A stretch of 64,000 nucleotides of DNA, from positions 85,071,741 through 85,135,740 of the forward strand of contig CM041465.1 in NCBI GenBank assembly GCA_023213395.1. Direction: 5' to 3'. Origin of the DNA: Cycas panzhihuaensis. Lineage: Eukaryota > Cycadophyta. A program made the translations under genes and the position numbers. The notes under the pieces are model-generated. The model did no database searches. It had not been told where the DNA came from and saw only the letters and a program-made list of their open reading frames with translations. Positions 12,971-24,500 of the stretch are shown here, in pieces. Each line of letters begins with the position of its first letter. Position 1 is the first letter of the stretch.

Positions 12971-13834
12971 TTAAGGAACTCCTTAACTATTTATTCCTTA
13001 ATGCACCCTTTGCCTATCTAAGGGGTTTCCCCTTCATCCAACTTTATATAGGTCTATTTGTCTATGTCATGTTTTTATCTCCTTGAGATATACAATTATA
13101 TTAGTATATAGAATATTATTTTCCTTTAAATGAGGTATTTAGGCAATGCCATGGTTTTTGCATTATTGGCTTAGTTTAGCATCAATACTTAAAATAATTT
13201 GAGGTGATTAACATTTAAGATAGGATGACTCTTCATACGGATGGGAAAGTCTAACCTAGATACATTTATGAATTGGCCAGAATGTATAGGCAAGATTCTT
13301 CTATCTAAATTGCTCTTTTAGAAGATGGATCCATATTTACCCCCTAATATGGAAGTCATATTGTTGTTTGTTGGTTAATTAAAGGTTCACTTAATTATTG
13401 CAATGATAAAGGTATTGATTGGTTGATCAGCACATTGGTCATCCTAAAATTGCCCTTTAGTCACTAGTTAAGTGTTCTTATCACCTTGATGTCAAATTAT
13501 TTCATGCTTTAAGCTCTACTCACCTTATTGTCTTGATGTTGCATGATAACACTTATACCATACAGATAAATGTAATATATGGAAAGATTCATACAAGCAT
13601 ACATATAGAAGAAATACAAGTTTTGTTTGTAACATAGTATTCCATTAATTAATAACTAGATAAAATACCTTGTGAATGTCTTATATATTGGCATGTTCAT
13701 CTCTTACACGAAAATCCCATTTTATAACATTCAACCTTTCATACCAAAATACAATTATATTTTGTTAATACATGTGTTACTTTATGATTACATGATTGTT
13801 TTTTATTATAACATGAGTACTAGTGGAGAGTTAT
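12971..13834. other. AT-rich spacer, nothing recognised
   Basis: Short scattered frames only. No domain, LTR boundary, primer-binding site or RNA gene that I can support. Confidence 0.5.
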
Positions 13835-14115
13835 TCCTCTTATCCATTCCCATTCCCTTAATGCCATATAAGGACTTTCTAAGCTTGTAAACCTTATGTT
13901 CTTGGCCTTCTATCTCATACCATTCTGGCTAAGCCATGTAAATTTCTTCTTCAAGATCCCCATTGAGAAACACAGTTTTAATATCGAGCTGATGGATTTT
14001 TCAACCTTGTTAAACATCCAAGGCCATAAGAGTTCTAATTGTAGGCCACTTAGTTGTAAGTACAAAGACTTCTGCAATACGTTGAGCACCATTCCACAAG
14101 AGTTGGATTTACAAC
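13835..14115 (-). pseudogene. Ty1/copia reverse transcriptase fragment
   Basis: Read on the minus strand this matches the RT segment of elements Y and C in this window: the KWPTIRT-like stretch, the HQLDIKT equivalent with FLNGDLKEEIYMA, then the IEGQEHKV equivalent and LRKSLYG. It carries several in-frame stops and shifts. Upstream and downstream element sequence is lost, so it is an isolated scrap about 4.6 kb beyond CSLD. Confidence 0.8.
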
Positions 14116-15990
14116 TTGTAACCAAACTATATTTTGTAGCTATTCCAATTATTCCATACTTGGATTCTCACTATTTCAAACATTCCCTTTTGTTGAATCA
14201 GTGTTGGAACTATCCCAAAGCCATACCTAACTACTCCAACTATCCAAAGGTGCCATATTTCATGCATATATCTATCTCGGGCTTTAAACATTAAGCATCC
14301 TTACTCAAAACTCCAAGAATGCCATCAAAACTATTTGTTGTTAAAAAGTTTATTTTAGTGGGAATCACCCTTTTTCATCTCCATAATTGAATTACCCTTA
14401 TAGTTCAGCTACTTATGCTTCTCTCCTTTACATATTCTCCTATAATTGTTAGATTATTTGCTTAAACTATTATGTCATTTTTTCATTTACTTTGGTTAAG
14501 TTCTTTATGGAAGGAAGAAAAATACTAATAAAAACTCTAAATTACATTATAAAGAAGAAGTATTGATAAAATGGTAAATATTATAATGTATAAAGAAATA
14601 AAATAATAGAAGATATGATAACATTGTAATAAAACAAAATAACATCTAATAATGAAACTTATCTATATTACAAAGTTTCTGTGATACTATATAAAAGGTT
14701 TTGCATAAAAGTTTCTCCTTCTTCAAGGTAAGGGCGTTTTCTAAAATACTGTCTGCTCTTAAAAGAGTAAAGGAAACGAATGAAATCTAAAAGCTTAATT
14801 TTCTTAATAACACATCCACTCCTTGTATATATTTGAACCTCTACTTCTTGCCAAAATATCATGATATTTAAGGATAGGGTTATCCCTAAGGATAATTTAA
14901 ATGAAGTTAATTTCTAATAATCTATATTTAGGGCTTCGGCCTACAAACTAGCATAACTTCCTTATATGATATATATTTAGCACCCACAACCATTTATTTT
15001 GAAGCTAATAAGAAACTTTACTCCATGATCCATATTTTATGATCCCATTTCATTTATTCTAGTACTATAATTATAACTTGTATGTTTTTTTAAGTGTTCT
15101 TTAGTCCATTAAGAGAGGTACGTATACAATAATTCCTCCCCTTCTTAAAATACTTTACCCTCAAAGCATTTTATCATGTGTCATCTACAAAATGTAAGAG
15201 AGGTATATATTTTTTGAATTTGCCACTAGCTAAAGACAAGATATCATAGGAGCTCAAGCCAGGTATATATTATTTTCATAAAGCAACATATAAGTTCTAT
15301 CCATGTGGGTCATGGGTCCCTCTTGCTTGAGTTTGTATACCATATTTATATATTATATCCATGGGAGTTTGGTCTTGAGAGAGGGAGGTTTCTTAAAAAT
15401 AGAGGAGTAATGAAAAGTAATATGATTATGGTCTCATAAGTAGGAATAAGATTAGTTGGTAGGATAAGAATCTTATATAGACAAAAAATTTAGAAAAGTA
15501 CACAAGTAGAGATAACATGTAAGGTATTATAGAGAGAGAATGGGTTGAGAAAGAAAGAGAGTGATTTAGAGGTAGAAAGCATGGGATTTTTGGGGAAAAA
15601 CAAGGGACAAGAGGCCCTATAAGAGGTCTAATAAGAAAAAGGTGAGATATAAGGTGTTGGAAATATGACAAATGTTTAATATATATGAATATATTATAAT
15701 AAGGATATGCAAGAGTTGAAGGATTATGAGAGGTTGCCATGAGATGAGTGAGGTTAGGAGAAAAAAAGGAACACATTAGAGATAAACACTAAAATAGGAT
15801 AAATAGGGGGTATAATAAGTGATTTATGGAGGTAAGAGAGAGGGATGTAGGGGGTGAAAATTAAAGTATAGACATTAAATAGTAGCGGTGGTGTAAATCA
15901 CCAATAAGATTAGGGCATTATGCATGCATGAAATTAATATAAAAAGGATAAAGAAGAATAAGTGGTATAATGAATATCCTATATAGTCAA
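14116..15990. other. AT-rich spacer before the retroelement nest
   Basis: No gene recognised. A purine-rich stretch (about 15370-15870) on the plus strand gives long but meaningless minus-strand frames rich in Ser, Leu and Phe. I see no conserved motif. Confidence 0.5.
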
Positions 15991-17130
15991 CATTGTGAAG
16001 AGAAATGTGAGTGGTAAGGAAGATGGGAGGTTAGAAAGAATTGGCTTAGAAACAATGCTAAGAAGTGGTACATATAAGGGGGTTGTAAGGGACAAAGGAT
16101 AAGTACTTCTTATGGGACAATTATTTTCAATGGACTCATGTAAGGAAAATATTTAAGGAGGGATGATGGGAGATGAAAAGGACATGGGCTAATAGAGAAT
16201 GACCAAAGAACAAAAGAAATATTTTCCTTATTAGAGAGAGATTTACATAAGAGTACATATGGGAGATATATAAGGAAATACACAAGGATGAGTGAAAGAG
16301 TTAATTGATGATAAGTAAGTTGCTTATAAGAGTATATGGCCTTCTAATGATTGAGAAAATCTATATTAACTATGCCAAGGGATAAGAACAGTGGAGCTTT
16401 AAAGGGGGGAAGTAAGACATCGTGATAATAAGAAGGATGCATTCTTTCATTTCAAAGCTTCCCAATGGTTAAATCATGGATGGAGTGAGAAAAATGGATG
16501 ATCTTAAGAGGGATCCTGAATTTGCCTAGGAAAAGATTAGCTTTAAACAACTTAGGTTTTGTATCAATTATGAATTCTTGGTAAGTAAGGAGTGTATAAT
16601 TCTCTAGAGCCACTTGACAAGGATATTTAATAGAAACTATAAAATAATTAAAAGAAACAAATGGATGTAAAATAGGATTTAAACTCATAATAGTTACCTT
16701 ATTTGAGTTGACAAACTATTCTAGTTCTATGTCTAATCCATTCTCACATTACTTCAATATGGACTTTGCCTCATTAGGCTTATGCATTTCAATCAGATTC
16801 TCTCCATATAGCTTATAAATAGACTCTTCTTACTCTTTATCCCTTACTTCTTTCTACAAGATTTTTGATATAATTATCATTTTATTTAGCTTGTATTATA
16901 ATTTTAATAGGGCCTCATCATGTTATGCCTATCTTTGACATTTGTCTTTTAAAAATATAAGAGAATCATCATCATATCTATATTTACTCCACTACGTTTT
17001 TGAACAATTTGAGTCACATTTGATGAAGAAATATATTAAATAGAATCTTTAATATTTATTCCAACAAGTTTTTTTTTTTTTTTTTTAATTAGTATATCAA
17101 TCAAGAGCCTCCATGCTTAAATGTGAATCA
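15991..17130 (+). repeat. Left 1.14-kb direct repeat, probable 5' LTR of G
   Basis: Matches 50984-52131 along its whole length in the same orientation with scattered substitutions. A TATAAATAG box near 16815 lies about 70% along, fitting a U3/R border. The right copy starts TG and ends CA; here the first bases read CATTG. Homology also includes AGTCAA just outside the left edge and AGTG just outside the right edge, which LTRs should not share. A run of 18 T at 17069-17086 is not kept in the other copy. Confidence 0.65.
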
Positions 17131-17671
17131 AGTGTCTGTGTGTGGTAGTTAAGTTGCAACCTTTTATTTATATTTGTAGTAGTTGCAACTAACTTAGATC
17201 ATAGTAAATACAAATGTTACGATGTAAAGGATATAAAAAGGAGAGAGAATTATTTTGGAGAATAGTTGCAGCACTCTAGTTGTTGTCATACGAAAGGAGG
17301 TTAGTCGTAATTTCATGTATGTTGTAAATCCATTCTGTGTATACTATTATGGGTCAACACTAGTTGTGAGAGAACTAGAGCGATCCATCATAATACAATG
17401 GTTATGGTTCTTGTGCTCTCACATGATGCTATGTATTTGATGAATGTTTGCAATTAGTTGATTCTTGTGCTTATTTCTCATGAGATTCTGGGTATAGTAC
17501 ACATTGCTTCCACTGCCAAATCAAACTAAGAGAATGGGTGAGATCAACTAGAATTTTCATGGGTCCTCTTTTATGCCACCTAGAGGAGAAGCCTAAATAC
17601 ATCGTGATTGAGGGGAGTGTTGGGAGAAAGAAAGAATCCAAGTGGGGATATGTAAACCCAGATTTGTAATT
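17131..17671 (+). other. G leader between left repeat and gag
   Basis: Holds a second TATA-like site (near 17230) and two copies of the palindrome GTTGCAAC (17153-17160 and 17182-17189). The same palindrome recurs in the minisatellite at 48.3-48.9 kb, linking both ends of one element. A weak primer-binding-site-like string (TGGGTATAG) lies near 17490 but matches initiator Met tRNA poorly. Confidence 0.45.
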
Positions 17672-19178
17672 ATGCCAAAGAAGCAGGTGAAGAGGCAACC
17701 ATCTGCACATTTGATAGAAAAGGGGAAATCAAAAAATGAGGAAGGAATAAAGGATCAAAATTTGGGTATAATAGAGATGCAGGCAAACGAAGAAAGTAAT
17801 CATAGGTATGCAAAAGAAGAGGATCCGATTAAAGAGGCATAAGCACTGAGTGCGAACCAAAATATTCAGTAGGATTCTGTTGAAGGAAACATAAGCACTG
17901 AGTGCGAACCAAAATATTCAGTAGGATTCTGTTGAAGGAAACTTATAAAAAATAAAAGCATCAGAGGAGAATTCCACTGAGTTGGGAATATATAGCATGG
18001 CAGAACAAGTGTGGAATCATCATTGATTAGAAATATGAACTCCAAGCTACATAATAAACCCCTTATTCAAGTTGCCAATGGCAACCCTAGGGAGTAGTGT
18101 AGGAGGTGCAATAGGAGGAGGGAAAAGTGGGATATCAGGTGGAAGAAATCCAGTAAATACGACTCCATACATTATGGTGCAAAGTGACTCAATGTTTTCG
18201 AGTCTCCAATTTGAGGGCATTACCGATCCCAGTGATCACTTGGCATTATTTAAAAACATGATCCACATAAAAAGGATCATGGATCAAGGAGAAATCAATG
18301 CTCGTTTCTTTTCAACATCGAGGGGCCTCATAGTAGCATGGTTCTAATATGTTGCAGGCTAGCAACTGAATTAGGACCAACTGTAGGATCAATTTCTTAA
18401 TTGATTTCAGAAATTAAGGGATCTAATAGCTATTTTGCAAGCTTTGAAAGAAATTCATCAGTATCTGGGGGAATTCGTAAATGATTTTAACAGAAGGATA
18501 CAAGTCATAATGAATAAGATGTAGGCGCCAACAACAATCAACCCAATGCTAGCAATGAAATATTTTATACAAGGGTTGATACCTCAATTATGAGATAGTA
18601 ATGTTGCATCCAATGAATAGTTATGAGCAAGTGAGGGAATTAGCATTAAAATTTAAAAATCAGATGAAATCAACTTATTCCCAGATGATGATACAACCCC
18701 TAGTATATTGCTCTAATACGCTAGCACAATCCACACCACAAATGGGCACGAATCCAAAAATCAAAGTCTTGAAGAAAGAAGTAGAAGTATTCAAACAACA
18801 ACCCATCGTTTCTATTCCAAATAACATGCAACATATGCAGGAATCGGAAAAGCTCTGCATAAAGTTATCCCAATTGCAATTAGAAAAATTAAGAGAAAAT
18901 AATTGATGCCTTCCGCCGTGTAATCAATAAAAAAATGAGCATGGAGGATCCATGAAATGGTATGAGATTTGCCGAAGGAATAATCATAACACATGGGAAT
19001 GCTACTTTCGACCAAAAAATAATGAAGGTGAGATACATAATGTCTATTAACAAAAGACAGAAAGGGGAATTATAAAGCAATATAAGGGCAAGACAAGACC
19101 TGTTTGTTATTTCTTATGTCAAAGATTGGGACATTTTAGATTAGAATGTTCATTAGAGAAGAAATGAGGAGAATATAT
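17672..19178 (+). pseudogene. gag: G gag, 5' part, broken
   Basis: Starts at an ATG (MPKKQVKRQ) and shows the gypsy gag core at about 18180-18346 (QFEGITDPSDHLALFKN, then ARFF and AWF). A zinc knuckle lies at 19105-19149, CX3CX4HX4C, with one residue more than the canonical CX2C. A perfect 52-bp tandem duplication (17839-17942) shifts the frame, and many stops follow. The frame runs into the left LTR of Y and resumes at 43921 with CEECGPTDREW, so Y landed in the knuckle region. Confidence 0.8.
17839..17942 (+). repeat. Perfect 52-bp tandem duplication in G gag
   Basis: The unit ATAAGCACTGAGTGCGAACC... occupies 17839-17890 and repeats exactly at 17891-17942. 52 is not a multiple of three, so it disrupts gag. 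Exact identity inside an otherwise diverged element points to a recent event. Confidence 0.95.
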
Positions 19179-19490
19179 TGAAAGAGGTTAATGTATCAAG
19201 GTCATTTGTGTAGATTAATTATATGACCTTAGGATATATTGTTAGCACTAGTCTCTTAATGAAATACACTTTATGTGTATTTAGATGTAATTTTGGCTTC
19301 ATGTCATTAGGCAGAAAAATTCTAACCTTAATGCTCACCCTTAATAATAAAAGATGAAATCTCAAAGAGAAAGTCATTATTCATTCTCACCTCCAAACTT
19401 GCTCTCATATCTTATTTCATCTTCTTTTTCATTCTCCATTGCTATTGTGTGCATGTGAGTGATTTATCTCCTAGATCCATCATTCCTTCA
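19179..19490 (+). repeat. Y 5' LTR (312 bp)
   Basis: Begins TGAAAGAGGTTAATG and ends CATTCCTTCA. Flanked on the left by TATAT and on the right by the primer-binding site. Same length as the 3' LTR. Confidence 0.96.
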
Positions 19491-19492
19491 TG

Positions 19493-19504
19493 TGGTATTA
19501 GAGC
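19493..19504 (+). promoter_or_regulatory. Y primer-binding site (initiator Met tRNA)
   Basis: TGGTATTAGAGC, one base from the usual copia TGGTATCAGAGC, two bases after the LTR end. Confidence 0.9.
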
Positions 19505-21421
19505 TAGAAAGGGATCTATTCACTCTATTCCACTTGCATGGAGTCATTTTACTTCTCATTCATCTTCAATGCGAAGTATTGAGAGTGCATTCATTATTTT
19601 TTAACATCTTAAGAGCTTAAAATTATAGTATTTTGTATGTTGTTGCTTTCTATATGTGTGTAAAAATTCAGAGGTAAAGAATACATGTTTTTGAAGTCGT
19701 TCAGCTACTGGAACAATCCCGAAAGCATTAAAGGCCCAAAATTTCATTAAAAAATTAACCATCTCAAAATTTGATAAAATTTGGTATGCAAAGTCACCTT
19801 GACTAGAGGATCATTTTTATATTTAGGAGAAACTTCAGATTCGGCCTACAACAATGAGTTTTGGCTATAACAAAACGGTAAAATTTGTGGATAAGTGATT
19901 TAAAGCACTTTTCCCAATGAAATCCTTTAATTATAAACTAAAAATCTAGAAGTTTTATTAAAGGATCTGGTAGATTTATGTCTTAGGATTAGTTTAAGAT
20001 AAATCTCATCAAATTTTATCCACTGGTTAGTGAGATCTATGCAGTTTTCTCATGGTTACTGGTTTTACCTACTCAACCCCACAAAGGACATTGTAAGGAC
20101 ATTTTGGGCAATTTTTTGGCCGATTTGCAGATGGTGCATAAGGTAAAGTTAATGTATGTGTCAAAACTCAACTTTTGATATATTGAAGTTCATATTCTAA
20201 GACAGTTGATATGGCAGGATTTTGCTTTTGTGCTTTTTTCGGTAGAATTTTTTTGTGCCTTTTTAAAAATCTGACTTTATAACTCTATTAGAAACAATAT
20301 TCTAAGCACTTTTTCCTTCTGTCATAAATTTAGATTTTATCATTTAGGCCTTCATATTTATAATTTTTAAAAATTATGCCCATTTATCATTATTTGTAAA
20401 TTTTATGAAAAAAATAAGAAAATAGAAAAAAATAATATACATATAGATTTAGAAAAATCAACATTTTAGTTGCAAGTTGATCTATTTTTTAGCCTATTGT
20501 GGCTTTTGTATCAAAACTTCTAAAATCATATTTGGAAACATTGTACTAAAGTAAGGGAAACCTTGGATCGGAAGCAACATCTGGCTTCCCCACTAAATCT
20601 AGAATGTTTTTTCTATTTGTACACATAACCTAAAGCATCACAAAAGCAGCAACAACAATAAGGCAAGTACGAAAAGTAAGCAAGTTCATTTGGCAATCTT
20701 TCATTTCAATTTTTAGTTATACAGAAACATCTTACACTATTCCTAAAAGGAATCTCATCCGTACAATCTAGTTCTTGACTTGTGTGCACACTAGCCTTGG
20801 TTGAACTAGACCAAGGTTGGCCGAAGTCTAGGCCCTAAGGGAGGTGTGAGTTTCATACTGGGTCTGGTCTTAACCTGAATAGTGATAGAATGATAGGTTA
20901 GCCATACCTATGGCCTCTAATAAGGGATAATCTTGATAACCACCTGAGAAAACTGAAAACCTTAATGTAAGATTAAAATTAACCTAGTCTAATATTTGTC
21001 ATAGCCATGGGATACGCAGTACCGTTTGACTCTTCAGAGGAGGTATATAATTGCTCATTGGTGAATTGGATGAGGACTTGGAGTACTTAGGCTCCACTGT
21101 AACTTGGATTTTATCACCAAGCACAGGTACGGGTGAAGGCCCTAATCGTATACTAGAAGCCTTAGGCATCGAAACCTCACCTATATTTGGACATAAGTGA
21201 AAGGTTAGTGGCATGGCATATCCCCACTATTTGCCAGCTCTACATTAGGCCTCATTCTTGCATCATTGCTTATATTCATTTTTATAATTATTGAAAAATA
21301 CTTAATCATTGCCTGCTTCTCATCATAACAATCATTTCTACATCCCTATTGCATCAGGTTATTAGCCACATGTGTCAGTGGCACATACTTCTATCATCTC
21401 TTCTACTTCTTTATCATTACC
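19505..21421 (+). other. Y leader with a block conserved in element C
   Basis: About 1.9 kb with no sense ORF. The part at about 20770-21190 is recognisably similar to the C leader (about 40400-40830, reverse strand). Within it the antisense strand has a 71-codon frame (20999-21214, minus) whose peptide resembles that of C (shared SPMS and PLKS-type stretches, K/R and V/M exchanges). It may be a captured gene fragment or a conserved RNA structure; see findings. Confidence 0.6.
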
Positions 21422-22124
21422 ATGTCATCTCAATTTAAGTAGAATGTTAACTGCATATTAAAAGGCAAAGAAAATTGGGATCTATGGCACATTAGAGTTA
21501 AAAATGCTACAAAGTATGAAGGCCTTTAGAGAGCCTACTTGTAGCCTACACCTAGTATACTAGCAACAGCTACAACAACTACTTCTGATGGATCTGGACC
21601 ATTAACTCCTACAGATACTGCAACTAAACTACAATGGGAGATATATGATGAAAAGATTCGTACAGGAATTTTGTTGGTCATTGATCACTCCTTGCATAAC
21701 TTGATAAATGAAGAGCAATATGATACAACTTGGAAGGTCCTAGAAGTTCTAAAAAAAAACTTTGATTTAAAGTCAGATTTAGAATTTGTTCATCTTGTTT
21801 TGAAAATAAACAAATTAAAAATACATAAAGGATGAGCTCATGAGATAATAAATCTCTTTTGACTAATCAAACAGACAATTGACAAAGACTTTAAGACCTA
21901 ATGCATCACTTGGACATTTTTGATCCAATCATATTTACATGTCCCTGATTATAAAAACTTGCTTGGAAGTCTTCAATCTAGTGGAACATTGAAGACACTC
22001 AACTTCGAAGCACTTACTGAGAAGTTCATAGAATTTGACAAGACCTTTGATACAAACTTTATAGCCTTTGACTCTCTTCTAGATGTAGCCTTTGAGGTAG
22101 AGAAATAAGTTTGCTACATAAAAA
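21422..22124 (+). pseudogene. gag: Y gag, 5' part
   Basis: ATG at 21422 (MSSQFK). Copia gag: WDLW near the N-terminus, then LGSLQSSGTLKTLNFE and EFDKTFDTNF. In-frame TAG at 21440 and 21527 sit at codons that are also stops in C. The frame ends at the X insertion point and continues at 31926 with NQGPSHGRGN, the basic RG-rich region before the zinc knuckle. Confidence 0.88.
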
Positions 22125-22440
22125 TGTTGGGAATAATCCCAATGTTTGTGCACTAGAGCGCTTAGGGCCCCTCAAAGCCACCTTTGAGGGCCCCTAGGGC
22201 ACCTTGAACCAGATTCGGCCGCCGGACCGACCACTCACGTGAGGTGCATTATTCTATTTATTTTTATATTTTTCAAACTAACCTTAATTGTTTTGCGGTA
22301 GGGTGATGGCGCGCCTCCCGAATCTCTATTTAAGGGTTGGGAATACCTCCCTGGTGTTTATTAACACCGCCACTCTTTCGGAAATCGCCGTTGTACTCAA
22401 GATGAAAGTCGCGTGATGTCTGCTCTGCTCCTCGGCTCCA
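22125..22440 (+). repeat. X 5' LTR (316 bp)
   Basis: TG...CA. Contains a TATTTAAGGG promoter-like box near 22327. GC-richer than Y or C LTRs. It lacks single bases in several short homopolymers compared with the 3' copy. Confidence 0.95.
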
Positions 22441-22445
22441 TCATT

Positions 22446-22457
22446 TGGTATCGGAGG
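22446..22457 (+). promoter_or_regulatory. X primer-binding site
   Basis: TGGTATCGGAGG, two mismatches to the copia initiator-Met site, five bases after the LTR. Confidence 0.8.
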
Positions 22458-23229
22458 CGGGCGATTCTTGACTTCTTGAAGCTTTGAAGAAGCACTAAGA
22501 TCTACTGGCACTCTACAACAGATTTCTTTTACAAGCAATATATATTAACTAGATTTATCTTCTGAAAATCTTTAGCAAGTTTTATATATTATTTTCATTG
22601 ATTTTGATTATTATTGAGCTATATTTCTAGTTCAACAAATATTCGAGATCTATTTGATTTGTGCAGATCTACAAAGGATTTTCACCAGCAAGCTATATAC
22701 ATTCAAGTTTATTCTTATATTTGAGCTATTTTACATTCGGATCTACTGATTTATCATATATTTTGTGATTTACAAGTTTTTTTATCTACTTATTTGACAT
22801 TTCTTGCAGATTTGCAAAAGGGCATCAGTTGCATATAAAAGTTATCAAGTTTTTCAGAGATCTGCAACTTATTACTTCAGATCTGCTAATTTCTATTATA
22901 AATCCGTTTATTGTATCAGTTTTTTCAGCATTTTATGCTATATTTAGCTAAGATCTACATATTTTCATTATATTTCTAACTATATTTTTCAAGATTGTTA
23001 CAGATCTATAGGTTTTTGGGCATATTCAGCGACAAATACGTTTCCAGTTACTCATAAGGGTTAACCTGCTACAAGTCTGCAAATCAGCTTACCAGATCTA
23101 TAGTTTTTTTTTGGCATATTCAGCTACAAATACGTTTTAGTTGCTCAACCGTCTGGCGAAACATATCTATATGACTGCTCGTTGAGATTCTGGCGAACTC
23201 ACCTATTCACTGGAGAAAACGGATCAGGA
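22458..23229 (+). other. X leader, proximal part
   Basis: Non-coding, T-rich. Contains a direct repeat: CAGATCTATAG plus a GGCATATTCAGC-like phrase at 23001 recurs at 23093 (period 92 bp). No ORF. Confidence 0.6.
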
Positions 23230-23296
23230 TTTCATCCACCGTGAAGGAAATTAAATGATGGAAAAAATATGGAGCCACAATGCTTTGATACCAAAA

Positions 23297-23687
23297 TGAA
23301 GGAAAATATGCTTGTAAACTATGAGCCAAACTAAGCTCTGTACCAGTATTGCATCAAATACATCAGTGTATCACCATTACAATAGCATAAACACATGAGA
23401 GCCTTGTTGTTCAATCCATTGTAGTAGAATGAGTATTACAAATCTTCCTCAAAGTAGGTGGTGTCTAAAGACACCAGGGTTGTACACCCCTTTAACATTT
23501 ATAGTTTGGGGAGGAGGGAAACTCCTCAACCCCGAATTCAAATTAATAATAAAATAATACTAACTTAACTCAAATGAAACTAACTCAACTTACCTTAACA
23601 CCTTGACATGTTGAGCATCACATGTCTAAATTGAGTGCACAATCACGGTAGGTAAGAGGGAGTTGAGTGATGACATTACACCCAACA
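23297..23687 (-). repeat. Z LTR (391 bp), flanked by both PBS and PPT
   Basis: TG...CA termini on the minus strand. A normal solo LTR has target duplications on both sides; this one has element-internal signals on both sides, as in a tandem array sharing one LTR or an integrated one-LTR circle. Confidence 0.7.
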
Positions 23688-23919
23688 TTCTCCCCTTAAT
23701 GTCGACGAACACTTGTATCTTTTCCTTGAACTTGTGGAACTGGTACTTGAAAGAAACTTTGAAATTCCAATCTTGATCTTTGTCAATGCTTCTCACTCTT
23801 ATAGTCACATATATCTCTTTATTATAGAATGATGTAGGAAGACTATAGGTAGATGAAACTTGATGCAAAAGTAGATGAGTAGTAATTTGGACTTGAACTT
23901 TTATACTCTTTATGCTTTG

Positions 23920-24376
23920 AGCAGTTGTCATATCACCGGGTTCATTCTTCGTTATGTCATAAGATTCGCCTTCATGATGCTCCCCTCAAATGGAGGATCA
24001 AACCCTTGCAACAAGGTGGTCCCGCATTTGATCCGAATCTTCATTGGTGTTGCCGTCATGATCTACTGCTCACACCGTCTCACATGCTCATCAAAAGTTT
24101 CATCAAATACATTGGGGGTATCTCCCCCATAAATAGAAATCAATAAATCCCAAACAGACTTAGATGTTGTTAATTCAGAAACTAATGAAAAGACATCATC
24201 ACCATAGTGCAAAATAATAAACCTAACACTTCATTATCTTTTCTAAAATTTTCTTTAAGGCTAAGGTCATATTCATGTTGTAAATACTTCAAAAGATTAC
24301 GTTCAATAAAGTAAGTGTGCATAGTATCATACCATAGTGAATAGTTATGGCCATTGAAAATGGGGAATTGTGCCAT
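23920..24376 (-). pseudogene. gag: Z gag-like fragment
   Basis: Copia gag N-terminus, about 150 codons with several stops: SLWYDTMHTYFIERNLLKYL, then a DNEVLGLL stretch, then DTPNVFDETFDEHVR. No zinc knuckle seen. Start chosen at MAQFPIF. Confidence 0.75.
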
Positions 24377-24500
24377 TTTGAAAGTAATTTAATCAATAAG
24401 AAAATGATGATAAGATCAAGTAGAAATCTTGAATAAACAATGAGATAGACACTAGAATTTTCTTTAAAATTTTGAATGAAGACAAGCTTGTTAGGATGAA

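Larger units (their letters stand above)
23230..24500 (-). mobile_element. Fragment Z: reverse-strand copia LTR and gag remnant in X leader
   Basis: A 391-bp LTR-like block (23297-23687) reads TGTTGGGTGTAATG...TTCCTTCA on the minus strand. A polypurine tract (reverse of TTCTCCCCTT, from 23688) lies on its upstream side and a primer-binding site TGGTATCAAAGC (23293-23282) on its downstream side. Upstream is a gag-type ORF at 24376-23920 (MAQFPIFNGHNYSLWYDTM..., then a SVWDLLISIYGG-like stretch). No protease, integrase or RT follows before the tract, and I find no second LTR copy. It is either a gag-only non-autonomous element or a rearranged one. Confidence 0.7.

Noticed and set aside
15426-15776. 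116-codon minus-strand ORF
   Set aside because: Arises from a purine-rich strand. The peptide is Leu/Ser/Phe-rich with no motif and no counterpart.
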